This document shows positions 27,609 through 38,594 of a stretch of 64,000 nt of DNA, one piece after another. The stretch comes from Lepidurus packardi (taxonomy: Eukaryota > Arthropoda > Branchiopoda > Notostraca > Triopsidae): positions 1 to 64,000 of the forward strand of contig JAKZAN010000165.1 of assembly GCA_023053545.1 (NCBI GenBank), in the 5' to 3' direction. Positions within the stretch are counted from its first letter, which is position 1, and each line of letters starts with the position of its first letter. The translations under genes and the position numbers were made by a program. The notes under the pieces are model-generated. The model saw only the letters and a list, made by a program, of their open reading frames with translations. It searched no databases and had not been told where the DNA came from.

Positions 27609-30460
27609 CTAGCGAGCGCTGCCAGGCTTGAGGAGACGACGTCCGGTCTCTGCCGCGATGGCCGCAGCGACGGAGGGTCGCAGCTGGCGGTCGGCGCCGC
27701 GCCACCACTCGAGCAACGTGTCGAAGGCCTCGCGGCTGCCGGCCCGATCCCCGGCCGCAAGGAGCGATTCGGCCAGGCCGAGCTGCGCCATCGGGATGAG
27801 CGGTGAGAACGGATCGGTGCCGCGGTGCTGCACCACCTGCCGGAACACGCGGGCCGCCTCGGCGTGGGCGCCTGCTCGCGCGTAGGCCTGCGCTTCGAGG
27901 TACGTCGGCGCCAGCGCCGCGATGAAGCCGAACTGGTACGGTGCCGCCGGCCGCAACGCTTCGAGCGCCTCGGCCTGCCGATTGCGCGCCAGCGCGATCG
28001 CCCCTCGAGCCACAGGCAGGTAGGCCGCCTGCAGGAACGTGTCGGTGGGCCGCACGGTCTTGCGGGCCTCGACGATCGCCTCCGCCTCATCGGCGAACCC
28101 GGCGAGTGCCAGGGCGAATGCCGCACGCAGCGCCGGCTCTGGCGCGGTGGACGTCCGCCCGACCTCTCGAGCCTGCGCCAGGCCGCGCGCGAGATCCCCG
28201 TAGAGCACTTCGGTGACGGCCGACCACGCGGTGTAGCCCGAGGCGATCTGCGGGAACTTCTGGGCTTCCGCCGTGGCGATGACCTGCGCGAACAGCTGAC
28301 GCGCCTCGTCGAGGCGACCGTGGAACGCCGCGTGCTGCGCCTGCGCGCCGACGATGTCGTAGGCTCGCTGCCGGGTGGCGGCCCCAGGCGACCTGCTGCT
28401 GCGCGGCGGCGGGATCGCCGAGCAGATCGCACACCTGATACAGCAGGCGACGCATCGGCACCGTCTCGAGCGACTGCGCCAGCGCGCGTTCGGCCACGGC
28501 GCGCGCCTCGCCGAAGCGCCCCTGGCCGCGGCGCGCATGCGCGAGGTTCGAGTAGGGGAAGGCGTGCGCCGGGTTGCGCCGCATCGCCTCCTCGGCTTCG
28601 ACCGACGCCGCCTGGAAGTCGCCGAGCCGATTGAGCAGCACGGCCAGTGCGTTGGGTGCGCGGTAGTCGCGCGGGTAGGTCCGGCTCCAGACCTCCAGCG
28701 TCTCCCTGGTCTTGACCTGATCGCCGGTGACGCGGTCGTGGTACTGGTAGGCAATGAAGAGACGTTCCCGTTCACTGACGCGATCGCGCTTCTCGTAGGC
28801 CAGTCGCGCGTACTCCTCGCTGCGCCCGGTCTCGCCGAGGCCACCGTATGCGGACGACAACGTCGTGTAGGCGAGGGCGAATCCTGGGTCGGCGGCGATG
28901 GCGCGCTCGAGCCAGTGGATCGCGTCCATCTCCTGGCCGGACGCCCGCCGCGCCGCCGCTTCCGTGTACGCCTTGAGCGCCTCGAGCGACGGCGTGGTCG
29001 CATCCTCGATCGGCACGTTGTGCGCGCTCAGCGTCGTCCGCGGCTCGCCGAGCGCCGTGCGCACCGACGCGGTCAGCTCGCCGAGCACGCGCAACACGTC
29101 CTCCTTGCGCTGCACCTCGGCCTGCTCGCGCGCCAGCGTCCCCGCCGTCCTCGCAGTCGGTGGCGACCAACGCGATGACCGTGTTGCGACCGACCGCCGA
29201 GACGCTGCCCTCGAGCATCGCCTGCACGCCGAGTCGCTGACACAGCTCGGCGGCGATCGCGTGCGTCAGCGTCACGTCAGGAGCCCGCCCCATCATCTGC
29301 AGCCCGGCGCGGAGACGCTCGTCCGAGACGACATCGAGGTACGGCGACTGACCGAGATAGACGCTGACGGCCTGACGTAACGTGCCCTGGAAGTCGGGAT
29401 CGGCGGTGCCGTTGGCGATGTCGGTCAGCAGCACCGTGTTCCGGGGACGCGGCGCCGCCTGCCAGGGCAGCCAGCCGCGCGTCCACGCCACCGCCCCACC
29501 CAACCCGAGCAGCGCGACGACGCCGACGACGGCGGCCAGCAGTCGGGGACGCGCGACACCGGCGAGTCGGAAGCGGGAGCCGGCCCGCCGCCTCGCCTCG
29601 CGAAGCGCGTCGAGCAGGGCCTGCGCCGAGGCATGACGCTGGTGCGGGTCCTTCTCGAGCGCGTGCTCGATGACCGCTGCGACGGCCGCGGGTACGCGCC
29701 GGTTGACGCGACGCACCGGCACGGGCGGCGCCGAGACGATGGCGCGCGACACGTCGCTGGCAGAGGCGCCGACGAACGGCCCGCACGCCGGTGACCAGCT
29801 CGTACAGCAGCACGCCGGTCGAGAAGACGTCACTGGCCGCGAGGGGGCGGATGGCCCGCCACCTGCTCCGGCGAGAGGTACGGGTCGCCGTCGCCGGCCG
29901 TCACATCGGCGGTGGGCGGCTCGATGTCGACGGCGGTGGTGGCGAAGGCGCCGAGATCAGGCGCCGACGCGGTGGCATCGGCCACGGCGCTGCCGAGCCC
30001 GAGCAGCTTGACGTGTCCGTCGGTGGTGACGCGAACCTGCGTCGGGCGGACGTGCCCGTGCACGAGGCCACGCCGGTGGACGGCACAGAGCGCGCCGGTG
30101 AGCTGGATGCCGAGATCGAGCGCGCGGTCGACCGGCAGCGGCGCCTGGGCGATGAGCTCGTCGAGGGCGCTGGCCCGAGAGCAGTTCACGCACGACATAC
30201 GGCTCGCCATCCTCCTCGCCCCAGTTGTGCACCGCGCAGATGTGCGGATGCGTGACCAGCGAAGCTACGTGCGCCTGTCGGCGGAACCGATCGAGCGCCT
30301 CGGGAGGCGTATCCGGGCGGCGCCGCAGGACCTGGACGGCGACCGTGCGCTGGAGGCGCGCGTCGCGGGCGCGCCACGTCTCGACGGGCCCGTCCTGCCC
30401 GATGAGCTCGAGCAGCTGGTAGTGGGCGATGCGCGACGGAGCGGGCGGGTCGGCGGACAC
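27609..30460 (-). CDS. Pseudokinase-TPR membrane protein (frameshifted)
   Basis: About 950 residues, GTG start 30460 (MSADPPAPSRIAHYQLLELIG). The N-terminal ~270 residues follow the Ser/Thr kinase fold, but the catalytic residues are replaced. The glycine loop is IGQDGPVETW; the VAIK lysine is Gln (TVAVQVLRR); HRD is HGH (RRGLVHGHVRPTQV); DFG is GLG (HVKLLGLGSAV). YLSPEQVAG and LLYELVTGV are retained. Each motif lies inside a stretch read in one frame, so the changes are not frameshift artefacts. A transmembrane helix (LLAAVVGVVALLGLGGAVAW), a TolB-like region (LDVVSDERLRAGLQMM) and a long TPR array follow. Breaks near 30185, 29835, 29790, 29145 and 28385. It is 20 bases downstream of its catalytically intact paralogue. 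Confidence 0.8.
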
Positions 30461-30480
30461 GGATTCGGAGCGGTGCGGTC

Positions 30481-33008
30481 TCAGGGCGCCCGACGAGTGG
30501 ACGCCGTGGTGGCGCTGGCGCCACCCGCCCCCCCCGCCGACCAGGCGATCGTACTCCGCCTGTGCGGCCAGCCGCGGCGGGAAGTCGCCGTCGGCCGCGC
30601 GCCAGATCGACAGCACCATCTCGTAGGCGGCGCGACTGGCCACCGTGTCACCCATCGCCGCCCGTGTTCGCGCCAGCCCCAGCCACGACAGCGGCACCAT
30701 CGGCGCGTAGGGGGTCCGTGCCGCGATGCTGGATGAGCGCCTCGAAGGCCCGCACGGCCTCGGGCCAGGCGCCCTGGCGGCGCAGGGCCTCGGCGCGCAG
30801 GTACAGCGGCACGAGCGCGCCCAGTCCGCCGGTCTCGTTGGCCCGCGCGGGTTCGAGCGCGGCAACCGCGTCCGCGGCCCGGCCGGCGTGCAGCGCCATT
30901 GCGGCGCGGCGTGACCGGCGCCAGCACCGTGCGGACGTACGTCGACTCGGGGGAGCGCGCCTCGGCACGCTCCACCAGCGTGTGGGCCTCGACCTGCCGC
31001 CCCGCCAGCGCCAGCGCGGGCGGCCGCACGGAACCGACCCGCCGTCGATGCATCGTCTTCGGCGGGCACACGCGCGATGACCCGCGACACCCGGGCCGCG
31101 AGATCCGGTCCCGGACGGTAGATCGCCTCGAGCCAGGCCAGATGCGCGATCTGCCCGGCGGCGTTCCCGGGCAACCCGCGGGCGACGGCGAGCTCGGCGG
31201 GCGCGTCCGTACAGCATCTCCCCCTCGCGCCAGCGGCCCTCGAACATCGCGATCTGCCCCTGCGCGGCGACGAGATCGAACTCGCGCGGGCCGCCCGCGG
31301 GCCCACGCCAGCTGCTGGGCCGCCGCCGGATCGCCAGCCATCACGCTCAGTTGATACAGCAGGCGACGCGTCGGCACCGTCGCCGCGTCCTTCCTGACGC
31401 TGTCGGCCGCGACCCGACGCGCCTCGTCGTAGCGGCCGAGCCCGCGATACGCGACGGCGAGGTTGGAGACCGCGAACGGGTGATCGGGACTGCGCTTCAG
31501 TGCCTCCTGCGCCGCGGCGACGGCCGGCTCGTACTGGCCGAGGCGGTTGTAGACGACCGACAGCGCGTTGGACGGCACGAAGTCGCGTGGGTAGGCGGCC
31601 TGCCAGGCCAGCAGCGTCTCGACCACCGCATCCTGATTGCCGGTGACGCGATCGTGGTACTGGTAGCGGATGAAGAGACGTTCGCGTTCGCTGACGCGAT
31701 CCTGATGGCTGTACGCCTCGCGCGCGTGCCGCTCGCTCCGTTCGAGTTCCCCGATCACGCCGTAGACCGTCGACAGCGTCGCATGCGCCTGCGCGAACTG
31801 CGGATCGAGTTCGATGGCCTGCTTGAAGAACGCCAGCGACTCGAGCTCACGACCACGGCGACGCTCCTCGAGCCCCAGCGCGTAGGCCTTGAGCGCCGGC
31901 AGCGACGGCGTCGTCGCCTGCGCCACCGGGACATCGAAGCGCGCCAGCGACGGCAGCGACTCGCCGAGGGTGGTGCGCAACTGCGAGGCCAGCGTGCCGA
32001 GTTCGGTGAGCACGGTGTCGCGCTGCCCGCGGCGTCGGCCTGCGTGCGGGCCAGGGTCTCGCCAGTGCGGCAGTCGGTGGCGCTGAGCGTCAGCAGATAG
32101 TGGCTGCCGAAAGGGCGCGAGCGTGCCGTCGATCATCGCCTTGACGCACGAGCCGCTGACAGAGGTCGCGCGCCACCTCGTGGGTCGGTCGCTCGTCGGC
32201 CGTGCGGCCCATCAGGCGCAGCGTCTCGCTGACGCGCTGGTCGGAGACGACGTCGAGGAACGGCGACTGCCCCCAGCTGCACCTTCAACGCGGTGACCAG
32301 CGTGTCGTCGAAGGACCGGGTTGCCGGTCGTGTTGTCGACGCTGCCGATGACGACGCTGTCTCGATCGGTGAGGGCCGGGGTGCGGCGCGCGTACCACGC
32401 ATACCCCAGGCTGCCGACGACGAGCAGCAAGGAGCCGCCGAGCGCCGCGTGCTGCCAGCGCTGCCGACGACGGGCCTGGCCGGCAAGGCCGGTGGCGAGA
32501 CGCGGCGTGGCGCCGCTCGGCGCGTCGGCGCGGGCGAGATCGGCCGACAGGTCGCTGGCCCCGCCGGTACCGCTGCTCCGGGTCGGCCGCGAGCAGCTTG
32601 ACGATGATGGCATCGAGCGCGCGTGGCACGCCCGGATTGAGCGACCGCGGTGGGACGAACACGCCGCGGGTGATCCGGCCCAGGACGTGCGCCACCTCGT
32701 CACCCTCGAACGCCCGTCGCCCGGTGGCCATCTCGTACAGCACGCTGCCCGAGCGAGAAACAGGTCGGTCCGCGCATCCAGGGCGTCGCCGCGGGCCTGC
32801 TCGGGCGACATGTAGAACACGGTGCCCATCGCCATGCCCGTCTGCGTCAGGTGCAGCGGTCGCGCAGCCCGAGCCCGATGCCGTCGACACCGAAGCCGAC
32901 GCCTCGCGTGCGACGGGCACCTGGCCCGTTCGCGCGCCGTGCGGCTCGTCAGCCGCCAGACGGGGCGAGTCCGAAGTCGAGAACCTTGACGTGATCGCCC
33001 TCGGTGAC

Positions 33009-33040
<32 letters not shown>

Positions 33041-33423
33041 TGATGCCGCGCCGGTGCGCCGCGTCGAGCGCGTCGGCCACCTGACGGGCGATGGCGATGA
33101 CGCGGCCCGGTGGCATCGGCCCGTCCTCGATCAGCTCCCGCACCGTGACGCCCCTCGAGGCGCTCCATCACGATGAAAGCCTGGCCCTCGTGCTCGCCCA
33201 GTTCGTGGATCGTGCAGATGTGCGGATGCTGGAGCGACGAGGCGAGCCGCGCTTCGCGCCGGAAGCGGCTCAGCCACTCCTTGGACGCGGCCGCCTCGGG
33301 ATGCAGGATCTTGATCGCGACTTCACGGCGCAGCCGCGTGTCCTCGGCGCGATGCACCTCTCCCATGCCGCCGACACCCAGGAGGCCGAGCAGGCGATAG
33401 TGCGAGAGGAACGCTGCCGCCAT
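30481..33423 (-). CDS. Ser/Thr protein kinase with TPR array (frameshifted)
   Basis: About 980 residues. A Hanks-type kinase domain with all key residues: [12 protein letters not shown] (glycine loop), VAIKILH (Lys), [12 protein letters not shown] (HRD), VKVLDFGLA (DFG) and [11 protein letters not shown] (activation segment). One transmembrane helix follows ([20 protein letters not shown]), then a TolB-like region ([32 protein letters not shown]). The remainder is a TPR array ([38 protein letters not shown]). Typical Acidobacteriota architecture: cytoplasmic kinase, outer TPR sensor. Ten or so frameshifts. The natural stop is at 30481-30483 after a run of seven c's on the plus strand that shifts the frame. 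Transcribed ahead of the pseudokinase gene. Confidence 0.85.
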
Positions 33424-33432
33424 GAGGGGAGG

Positions 33433-33475
33433 CGCACGCAGAGGCGTGCGGAGCCTGGAACGACCGCCGATTGTA
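33433..33475 (-). promoter_or_regulatory. Candidate kinase promoter (-10 TACAAT) and 5'UTR hairpin
   Basis: TACAAT on the minus strand at 33475-33470 would start a ~40-base leader. Within it, cgcacgc (33433-33439) and gcgtgcg (33444-33450) form a perfect 7-bp stem with a 4-base loop, ending ten bases before ATG 33423. It could modulate translation. Confidence 0.4.
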
Positions 33476-33488
33476 GCAGAGTGCCTCG

Positions 33489-33632
33489 TGGGGCTCTGGG
33501 CTCTCGGCTCAGGGCTCAGTGGGAGGCTCGGGGCTCGGGGCTCGGGGCTCAGGGCTCGGGGCTGGGCTGGGCTCAGGGCTCAGGGCTGAAGGTTGAAGGT
33601 TGAAGGTTGAAGGTTGAAGGTTGAAGGTTGAG
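33489..33632. repeat. Two adjoining heptamer arrays: ggctcgg then ggttgaa
   Basis: 33489-33590 is a degenerate array of ggctcgg/ggctcag units. 33587-33632 is a clean array of about six ggttgaa units. Both have 7-base period but unrelated sequence. Together they fill the spacer between the kinase gene and the 3' end of the histidine kinase. Nothing else is seen in this 233-base spacer apart from the kinase promoter. Confidence 0.8.
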
Positions 33633-33656
33633 GAAGACTCTGGAGCGAGAAGGCGA

Positions 33657-35691
33657 TCAGGCCGGCACGACAGACGCGTCGATCGCGGGGAGCCAGATTG
33701 CGAACGTCGAGCCCTGCCGCGGCGCGCTCTGGACGGGTGATGGTGCCACCGGCCTGGGTCACGATGCCGTAGACGGTCGCCAGGCCGAGGCCGGTGCCGC
33801 GTCCGACAGGCTTGGTCGTGAAGAACGGGTCGAACACGCGCGCCCGCGTCTCCGGGTCCATGCCCACGCCCGTGTCGGTCACCGTGATCAGGACATAGGC
33901 GCGATCCTCGGGGGAGTGGCGACGGCACGTCCTGCTGTCGTCCCTCGCAGGGCACGGCCCGCGTCGCGATGCCGAGGCGGCCGCCGTCGGGCATGGCGTC
34001 ACGGGCATTGAGCGCGAGGTTGATCAGCATCTGCTCGAGTTGCCCGCCGCCGAGCCAGACCAGCCCCGTGTCGGCCGCGAGGTCGAACTCCAGGCGGACA
34101 CGCGCGTCGGGGACGCGGCGCAGCATCGGCTCGATGGCCTTGATCGCCGCCGCGACGTCGGTGCGGGCCGGCGGCGTGAACTGGCGACGTCCGAAGGCCA
34201 GCAGGTTCTGCGTCAGCATCGCCGCCTGGTCGCTCCGCGCGGCGGATCTGAATCGAGGGGCTCGTGGTTCGGTGACGCTGGCGGCGTGTGTGCGCGAGCA
34301 GCAGCGCGCAGTAGCCGGTGATGATCGTCAGCAGGTTGTTGAAGTCGTGCGCGACACCGCCGGCCAGGCGGCCGACCCGCTTCCATCTTCTGTGCGTGCC
34401 GCAGCTGCTCCTCCGCGTCGCGGCGCCCGCCTTGTTCGAGTCGCAGCGCCTCGTTGGCGGCACTGAGCGCCTGCGCCTGGCTCTCGAGCTCGCGTTCGGC
34501 ACGCCGCGGCGGCGCGCGACGTTGAGCACGAGCAAGCCGATGGCCAGCGATTGCAGGAGGATGAAACCCGATCCGATCCAGATCATGCGGCGGTAGGTCT
34601 GATAGAACGAGGTCGGACGATTGATGATCTCGACGTCAGCAGCCACGGGCACCGAGGCGATGCCACGCCGCTGCAGCTGGGCCCAGTCGAGCACCATCTG
34701 CACCGATCCATCGGCCTCGATGGGAATGCGTTGGGGGCGCCGTGCCGGTCATCAGCGCCCGCACCTTGGCCGCGCATCCGGCGCCCTTGCATCTCCCCGC
34801 TGTTGGTCGCCAGGCCGAGGACGCCTCCCTCTACCGCGGCGATGCCGAGGCCGATCACCGGGGCGGCACTGGCCCGCACGATCGCGGCCATCGACTCTCG
34901 CGCCTCATAGCGGACGTCGGTGACGTCGCGTTCGAAGTTGCTCGACAGGACGAGGTCAGCGGATCGCGAGTCACGCGCCAGCGCGTCGAGAATCTCGCGC
35001 AAGGACAGGGCACTCCCTGACAGCGGCACGAACTGCATGGCCGTCGTGGGCTGCAACGCCGCGAAGTAGCGTCGCCAGCTCTCGCCGACCGGCTTGTTGT
35101 CGGTGATGACGAAGACACGGCGGGTTGCCGGGCGCAGCGCCTGCGCCAGGCTGATGACACGCGCCAGGTCGAACCACTCGGTGACGCCCGTGACGCGGTC
35201 GCGTGGCACCGCCGTCACCAGCGCGGGATCGTCGACACCGCCGAAGACCACCGGAATGCCGGCGAACAACTCGGGGTACGCAAGCAGGAACTTCAGCGCC
35301 GCGTTGTCGGACACCACGACGACGGCGGGACGGGGCGAGGCGTACTTGATGGCGAGGATGTCGCGAAAATGGCCCAGGTACGTCGATGCCGGATATCGAC
35401 GCGCATCGAGGAACTCCTGACGGATGTCGACCGCAGGAGCGCCCGTGAGGAGGACGGCTTGTAGCCCCCGCGATTCGCAGCCGTCCACCCGTACCCACAT
35501 CGTAGGAATGCAGCACCAGGACGACCGGCAGCGTCGGCGCTTCACGCGGCACCACAGGCGACGACGCCGTCGATTGCGCCCTGACGACGCCGGCGAGTAG
35601 CAGCGTCCCCGCACACGGTGCCCACGGCGGCCGCCACTCGCCAGACGGCGAGCCAGGACTCGCCGCGACGGTCCCCGAACATCCATTGCAT
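33657..35691 (-). CDS. Sensor histidine kinase with periplasmic ABC-binding-type sensor domain (frameshifted)
   Basis: About 675 residues. The start [17 protein letters not shown] (ATG 35691) leads into a signal ending VVRAQS. Residues ~50-330 are an ABC_sub_bind-type periplasmic domain ([56 protein letters not shown]). Then come a membrane helix ([21 protein letters not shown]), a short coiled coil, a phospho-acceptor box [19 protein letters not shown], and an HATPase domain with [13 protein letters not shown] (N), TDTGVGMD (G1) and [15 protein letters not shown] (G2). The natural end is [15 protein letters not shown], stop 33657-33659. About eight single-base breaks. No response regulator is adjacent. 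Ligand unknown. Confidence 0.82.
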
Positions 35692-35758
35692 CAGGTGGCC
35701 ATTGTGCCTCAAACCCGCCGAGGCGCTGTGCGAGGCTCCTCGAACAGCATGGATGGCG

Positions 35759-37737
35759 CTATCTCCCCGGGAGAGCCTGAGCGGTCGTCCAGTACGCGCG
35801 CCACGGGTCCTCGCCGAGGGCGCGGAGGCGTCCAGGCATCGTCTTCACGGTGAAGCGGCCGGGAGGTCGACGGGCGCTCAGTTCGTCCCAGGCCAGCGGC
35901 GCCGAGACCGGCGCGCCAGCCCGTGCGCGCGGCGAGGTACGCGGCGACCGAGGTGGTTCGCACGGTTGTTGCGCATCACGTCGACGAGGATCAGCGCCTC
36001 GCGCCCCGGCCTTCGCGAAGGCGGTCGTGTATCGGCGTGGCGACGCCTGGACGAGCGCGCCGGCAATGCCTTCCGCGAACGACAGCCCGTCGCCCCACGA
36101 CGCGGCCGGAAGTGAGCTGGGCACCACCACGTGCAGCCCGCGCCCGCCGGTGGTCTTCAGCCACGAGGCGAGGCCGGGCGTCGGCGAGGACGTCGCGGGT
36201 CTCCGCGCGCGGCCGCCACGACGTCGGGCCAGCGGACGTCGGGACCGGGATCGAGAATCGAACACGAGCCGGTCGGGTTGCTCGACGTGGGCGGTGGTCG
36301 AGTTCCACGTGTGGACCTCGATCCAGTTCATCTGCATGATGGCGACGAGTGCCTCGCGCGTGTCGGCCACCATGTACTCGCCCGACCTTGGTCTTCTCGC
36401 GGAATCTTCACTGCGCCGCAGGCTCGGCGGTCCCCACGTCTTGCCGTGCTTCAGGTACGTGCACTCGCCGCCAGGCCTTCGGGACAGAACACCAGCGTGA
36501 GTGGCCGGCCGGCAACATGCGGCAGCATCCACTCACCCACCTCGTCGATGTAGCGCACGAGGTCGGCCTTGGTCAGTCCTTCGTCCGGATACATCACGCG
36601 CGTCGGATGCGTCACCGTGATGCCACGGATGACGAGCGGCGCGTCGGCGTCCGATCGCGGCCCGGCTCGGACGACCCGCGTCGCCGAGGGCTTCCGTGCA
36701 GTGGTCCCCTTCCGGGGCGGTGACGACGCCGCCACCACCGTCGCGCCGGCGCGATCCTCGCGCACGACGTCACTGGCGGCCTTGTCGTCGCGCAATCCCT
36801 GAAAGGACGGGTGCCGCACCTTGCCGGCACTCGTCCACTCGGTGAACGCCACCTCGGCCACCAGTTCCGGCCGCACCCAGTGCGCGCCGCGGACGGGCGG
36901 CGCCGCGCGGGGCCGGCGCGAACGGCGACGACGGTTGCTCGAGCGCATCGAGTCGCTTGCGCAAGGCCGTCGCCATGGCCGTGCTGAAGCCGGTGCCGAC
37001 CTTGCCCGCCCAGACCAGCCGGTCGCCCCTCGTGGTGGCCGATCAGCAGCGCGCCGATTGCTTCGCGCGAGCCCTGCGGATCGGTGAAGCCGCCGATGAC
37101 GAATTCCTGGCGTCCCCAGGCACTTGACCTTCAGCCACGCGCGGCCGCGTCCCGCGGTGGCCGGCGCGTCGCGACGCTTGGAGATGATGCCCTCAAGGCC
37201 GGCGCAGGCATGCTTCGGCATGCGTGTCCGGGCCTTGTCCTACCACGTGATCGGAAATACCGGATGACCGGCGAACGCTTGGGAATCAGCGCGCGCAGGC
37301 GCTGTTTGCGCGTCTCGAGCGGCAGCGGCGCGAGGTCCTCGCCGTCGAGCCAGAGCAGGTCGAAGACGAAGTAGGCCAGGGTGCCATCGCCGCGTCCCCG
37401 CGTTCTGCAACTGCTGGAAGCTCGTGCGCCCGTCGCGTTGCACCCAGGCGACTTCGCCGTCGAGCAACGCCTGCGCGTCGCCAGCGTGCGGCCGGCCTCG
37501 ATCACCGCAGTGAACCGATCCGACCAGTCCAGCCCGGTACGGGTCAGCAGGCGGATCCCGTCGGCCGTGATCTCCATGCCGATCCGGTAGCCGTCGAACT
37601 TCACCTCATGCAGCCACGCGTCGTCGTCGGGCGCGGCAGACGCCAGGGTCGCCAGTTGCGGCGTGTACGCGGGCACCACGGGGGGGCGCCGGCGCGGCGA
37701 AGGGCGGCGGGCGGGCTGTCGTGCGCGTGGACGCCAT
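35759..37737 (-). CDS. ligD: ATP-dependent DNA ligase D, ligase + polymerase domains (frameshifted)
   Basis: About 655 residues. ATG 37737 (MASTRTTARPPPFAAPAPP). The ligase domain comes first: WLHEVKFDGYRIGMEI has the adenylated Lys, then YFVFDLLWLDGEDL, LEGIISKRRDAP and the OB-fold region. The archaeo-eukaryotic primase-type polymerase domain follows: THPTRVMYPDEGLTKADLVRYI, VHTWNSTTAHVEQPDRLVFD, WLKTTGGRGLHVVVP, and the end GRLRALGEDPWRAYWTTAQ. LigD works with Ku in non-homologous end joining. No N-terminal phosphoesterase domain is attached and no ku gene is in the window. Ten or more single-base breaks. Domain identity is firm; exact boundaries are not. Confidence 0.85.
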
Positions 37738-37789
37738 GCGCTGCGTCCTTGCAGGGAACGTACCGCTGCCGCGGGCCGTGCCGCAGACG

Positions 37790-38492
37790 CTACGGCGTGC
37801 CGCTGATGGCGCCATCCCACCAGCGCGACAGGTTGCCCTGGGCGGTGCGGGGGGTGGTGCGCGTAGTGCGACGTGTCGTTGAACAGCATCAGCCGGGCGC
37901 GGACGGCGTCGCGGAAGTCGAGCACGTTCAGGCAGGCCGGCGCCTGGTCGAGCCGGTCGCGATAGCCCCGCGCGTCGAAGCCGAGCAGGCTGCTCAGCAG
38001 GGATCCGGATGGTCGCCCTTGTGCGAGACGACGAAGCACGCACTCGCCGCGATGCTGGGGTGACGATCTCGCGGATGACCGGCAGGCTGCGGGCCAGCAC
38101 AGCCACACCCGACTCGCCGCCTGCAGGCGCGAACGTGAAGGGGTCTTCCTCCCACGCCGCGTACTCCTCGCCGAACTGCGCTTCCACCTCGGCCCGTGTC
38201 CAGCCCTTCCCAGCGGCCGTGGCTGATCTCGGCCAGGCCCCTCCCGCGGCTGCGGCTCGAGGCCGAAGACCTGCCCCACGATCGTCGCCGTCTCCATCGT
38301 TCGCGACAGCGGGCTGCAGTAGACGGCCGAGACCGGGTCGTGCCGGAGGCGGTCCGCCGAGCCGCGCCGCCTGCCAGCGCCCCCTCGTCGGGACAGGTCG
38401 ACGCCGACCGCGCCGGAGAAGCGGTTCTCCGCGGTCAATTGCGTGGCGCCGTGGCGTACCAGGAACAGGACGGGTCGTGGGCACGGCGCCAT
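37790..38492 (-). CDS. Histidine phosphatase family protein (frameshifted)
   Basis: About 233 residues. PRPVLFLVRHGATQLTAENRFSG carries the RHG phosphohistidine motif; VYCSPLSRTMETATIVGQ carries the second-arginine region. The acidic/His motif region near 38050 is blurred by breaks. ATG 38492 preferred; 38507 (MSDGK) is an alternative. The natural C-terminus reads GNLSRWWDGAISGTP with stop at 37790-37792. Phosphoglycerate-mutase-like phosphatases act on sugar phosphates, nucleotides or cobalamin intermediates; specificity is not readable. It lies 52 bases before ligD on the same strand and may be co-transcribed. Confidence 0.78.
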
Positions 38493-38495
38493 CTT

Positions 38496-38577
38496 ACCGT
38501 CGGACAAGTCCGGCGGCTACGACCCCCGGCCATGTGTCGTCGTCGACTCTGGCCGGCGGGCAGTGATCCTGCCCGCC
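38496..38577. repeat. Two extragenic palindromes upstream of rhodanese-methyltransferase gene
   Basis: cggac-aa-gtccg at 38501-38512 with flanking ggcggctac is a diverged copy of the 4.91 kb palindrome. ggcgggcag (38555-38563) and ctgcccgcc (38569-38577) form a perfect 9-bp stem with 5-base loop, 17 bases before ATG 38595. Confidence 0.5.
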
Positions 38578-38581
38578 ACGA

Positions 38582-38587
38582 TACGAT
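38582..38587 (+). promoter_or_regulatory. Candidate -10 TACGAT, seven bases before ATG 38595
   Basis: TACGAT at 38582-38587 is seven bases from the start codon and no Shine-Dalgarno sequence intervenes; transcription could be leaderless. No clear -35; the 9-bp hairpin occupies that position. Confidence 0.3.
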
Positions 38588-38594
38588 TCGCCGC

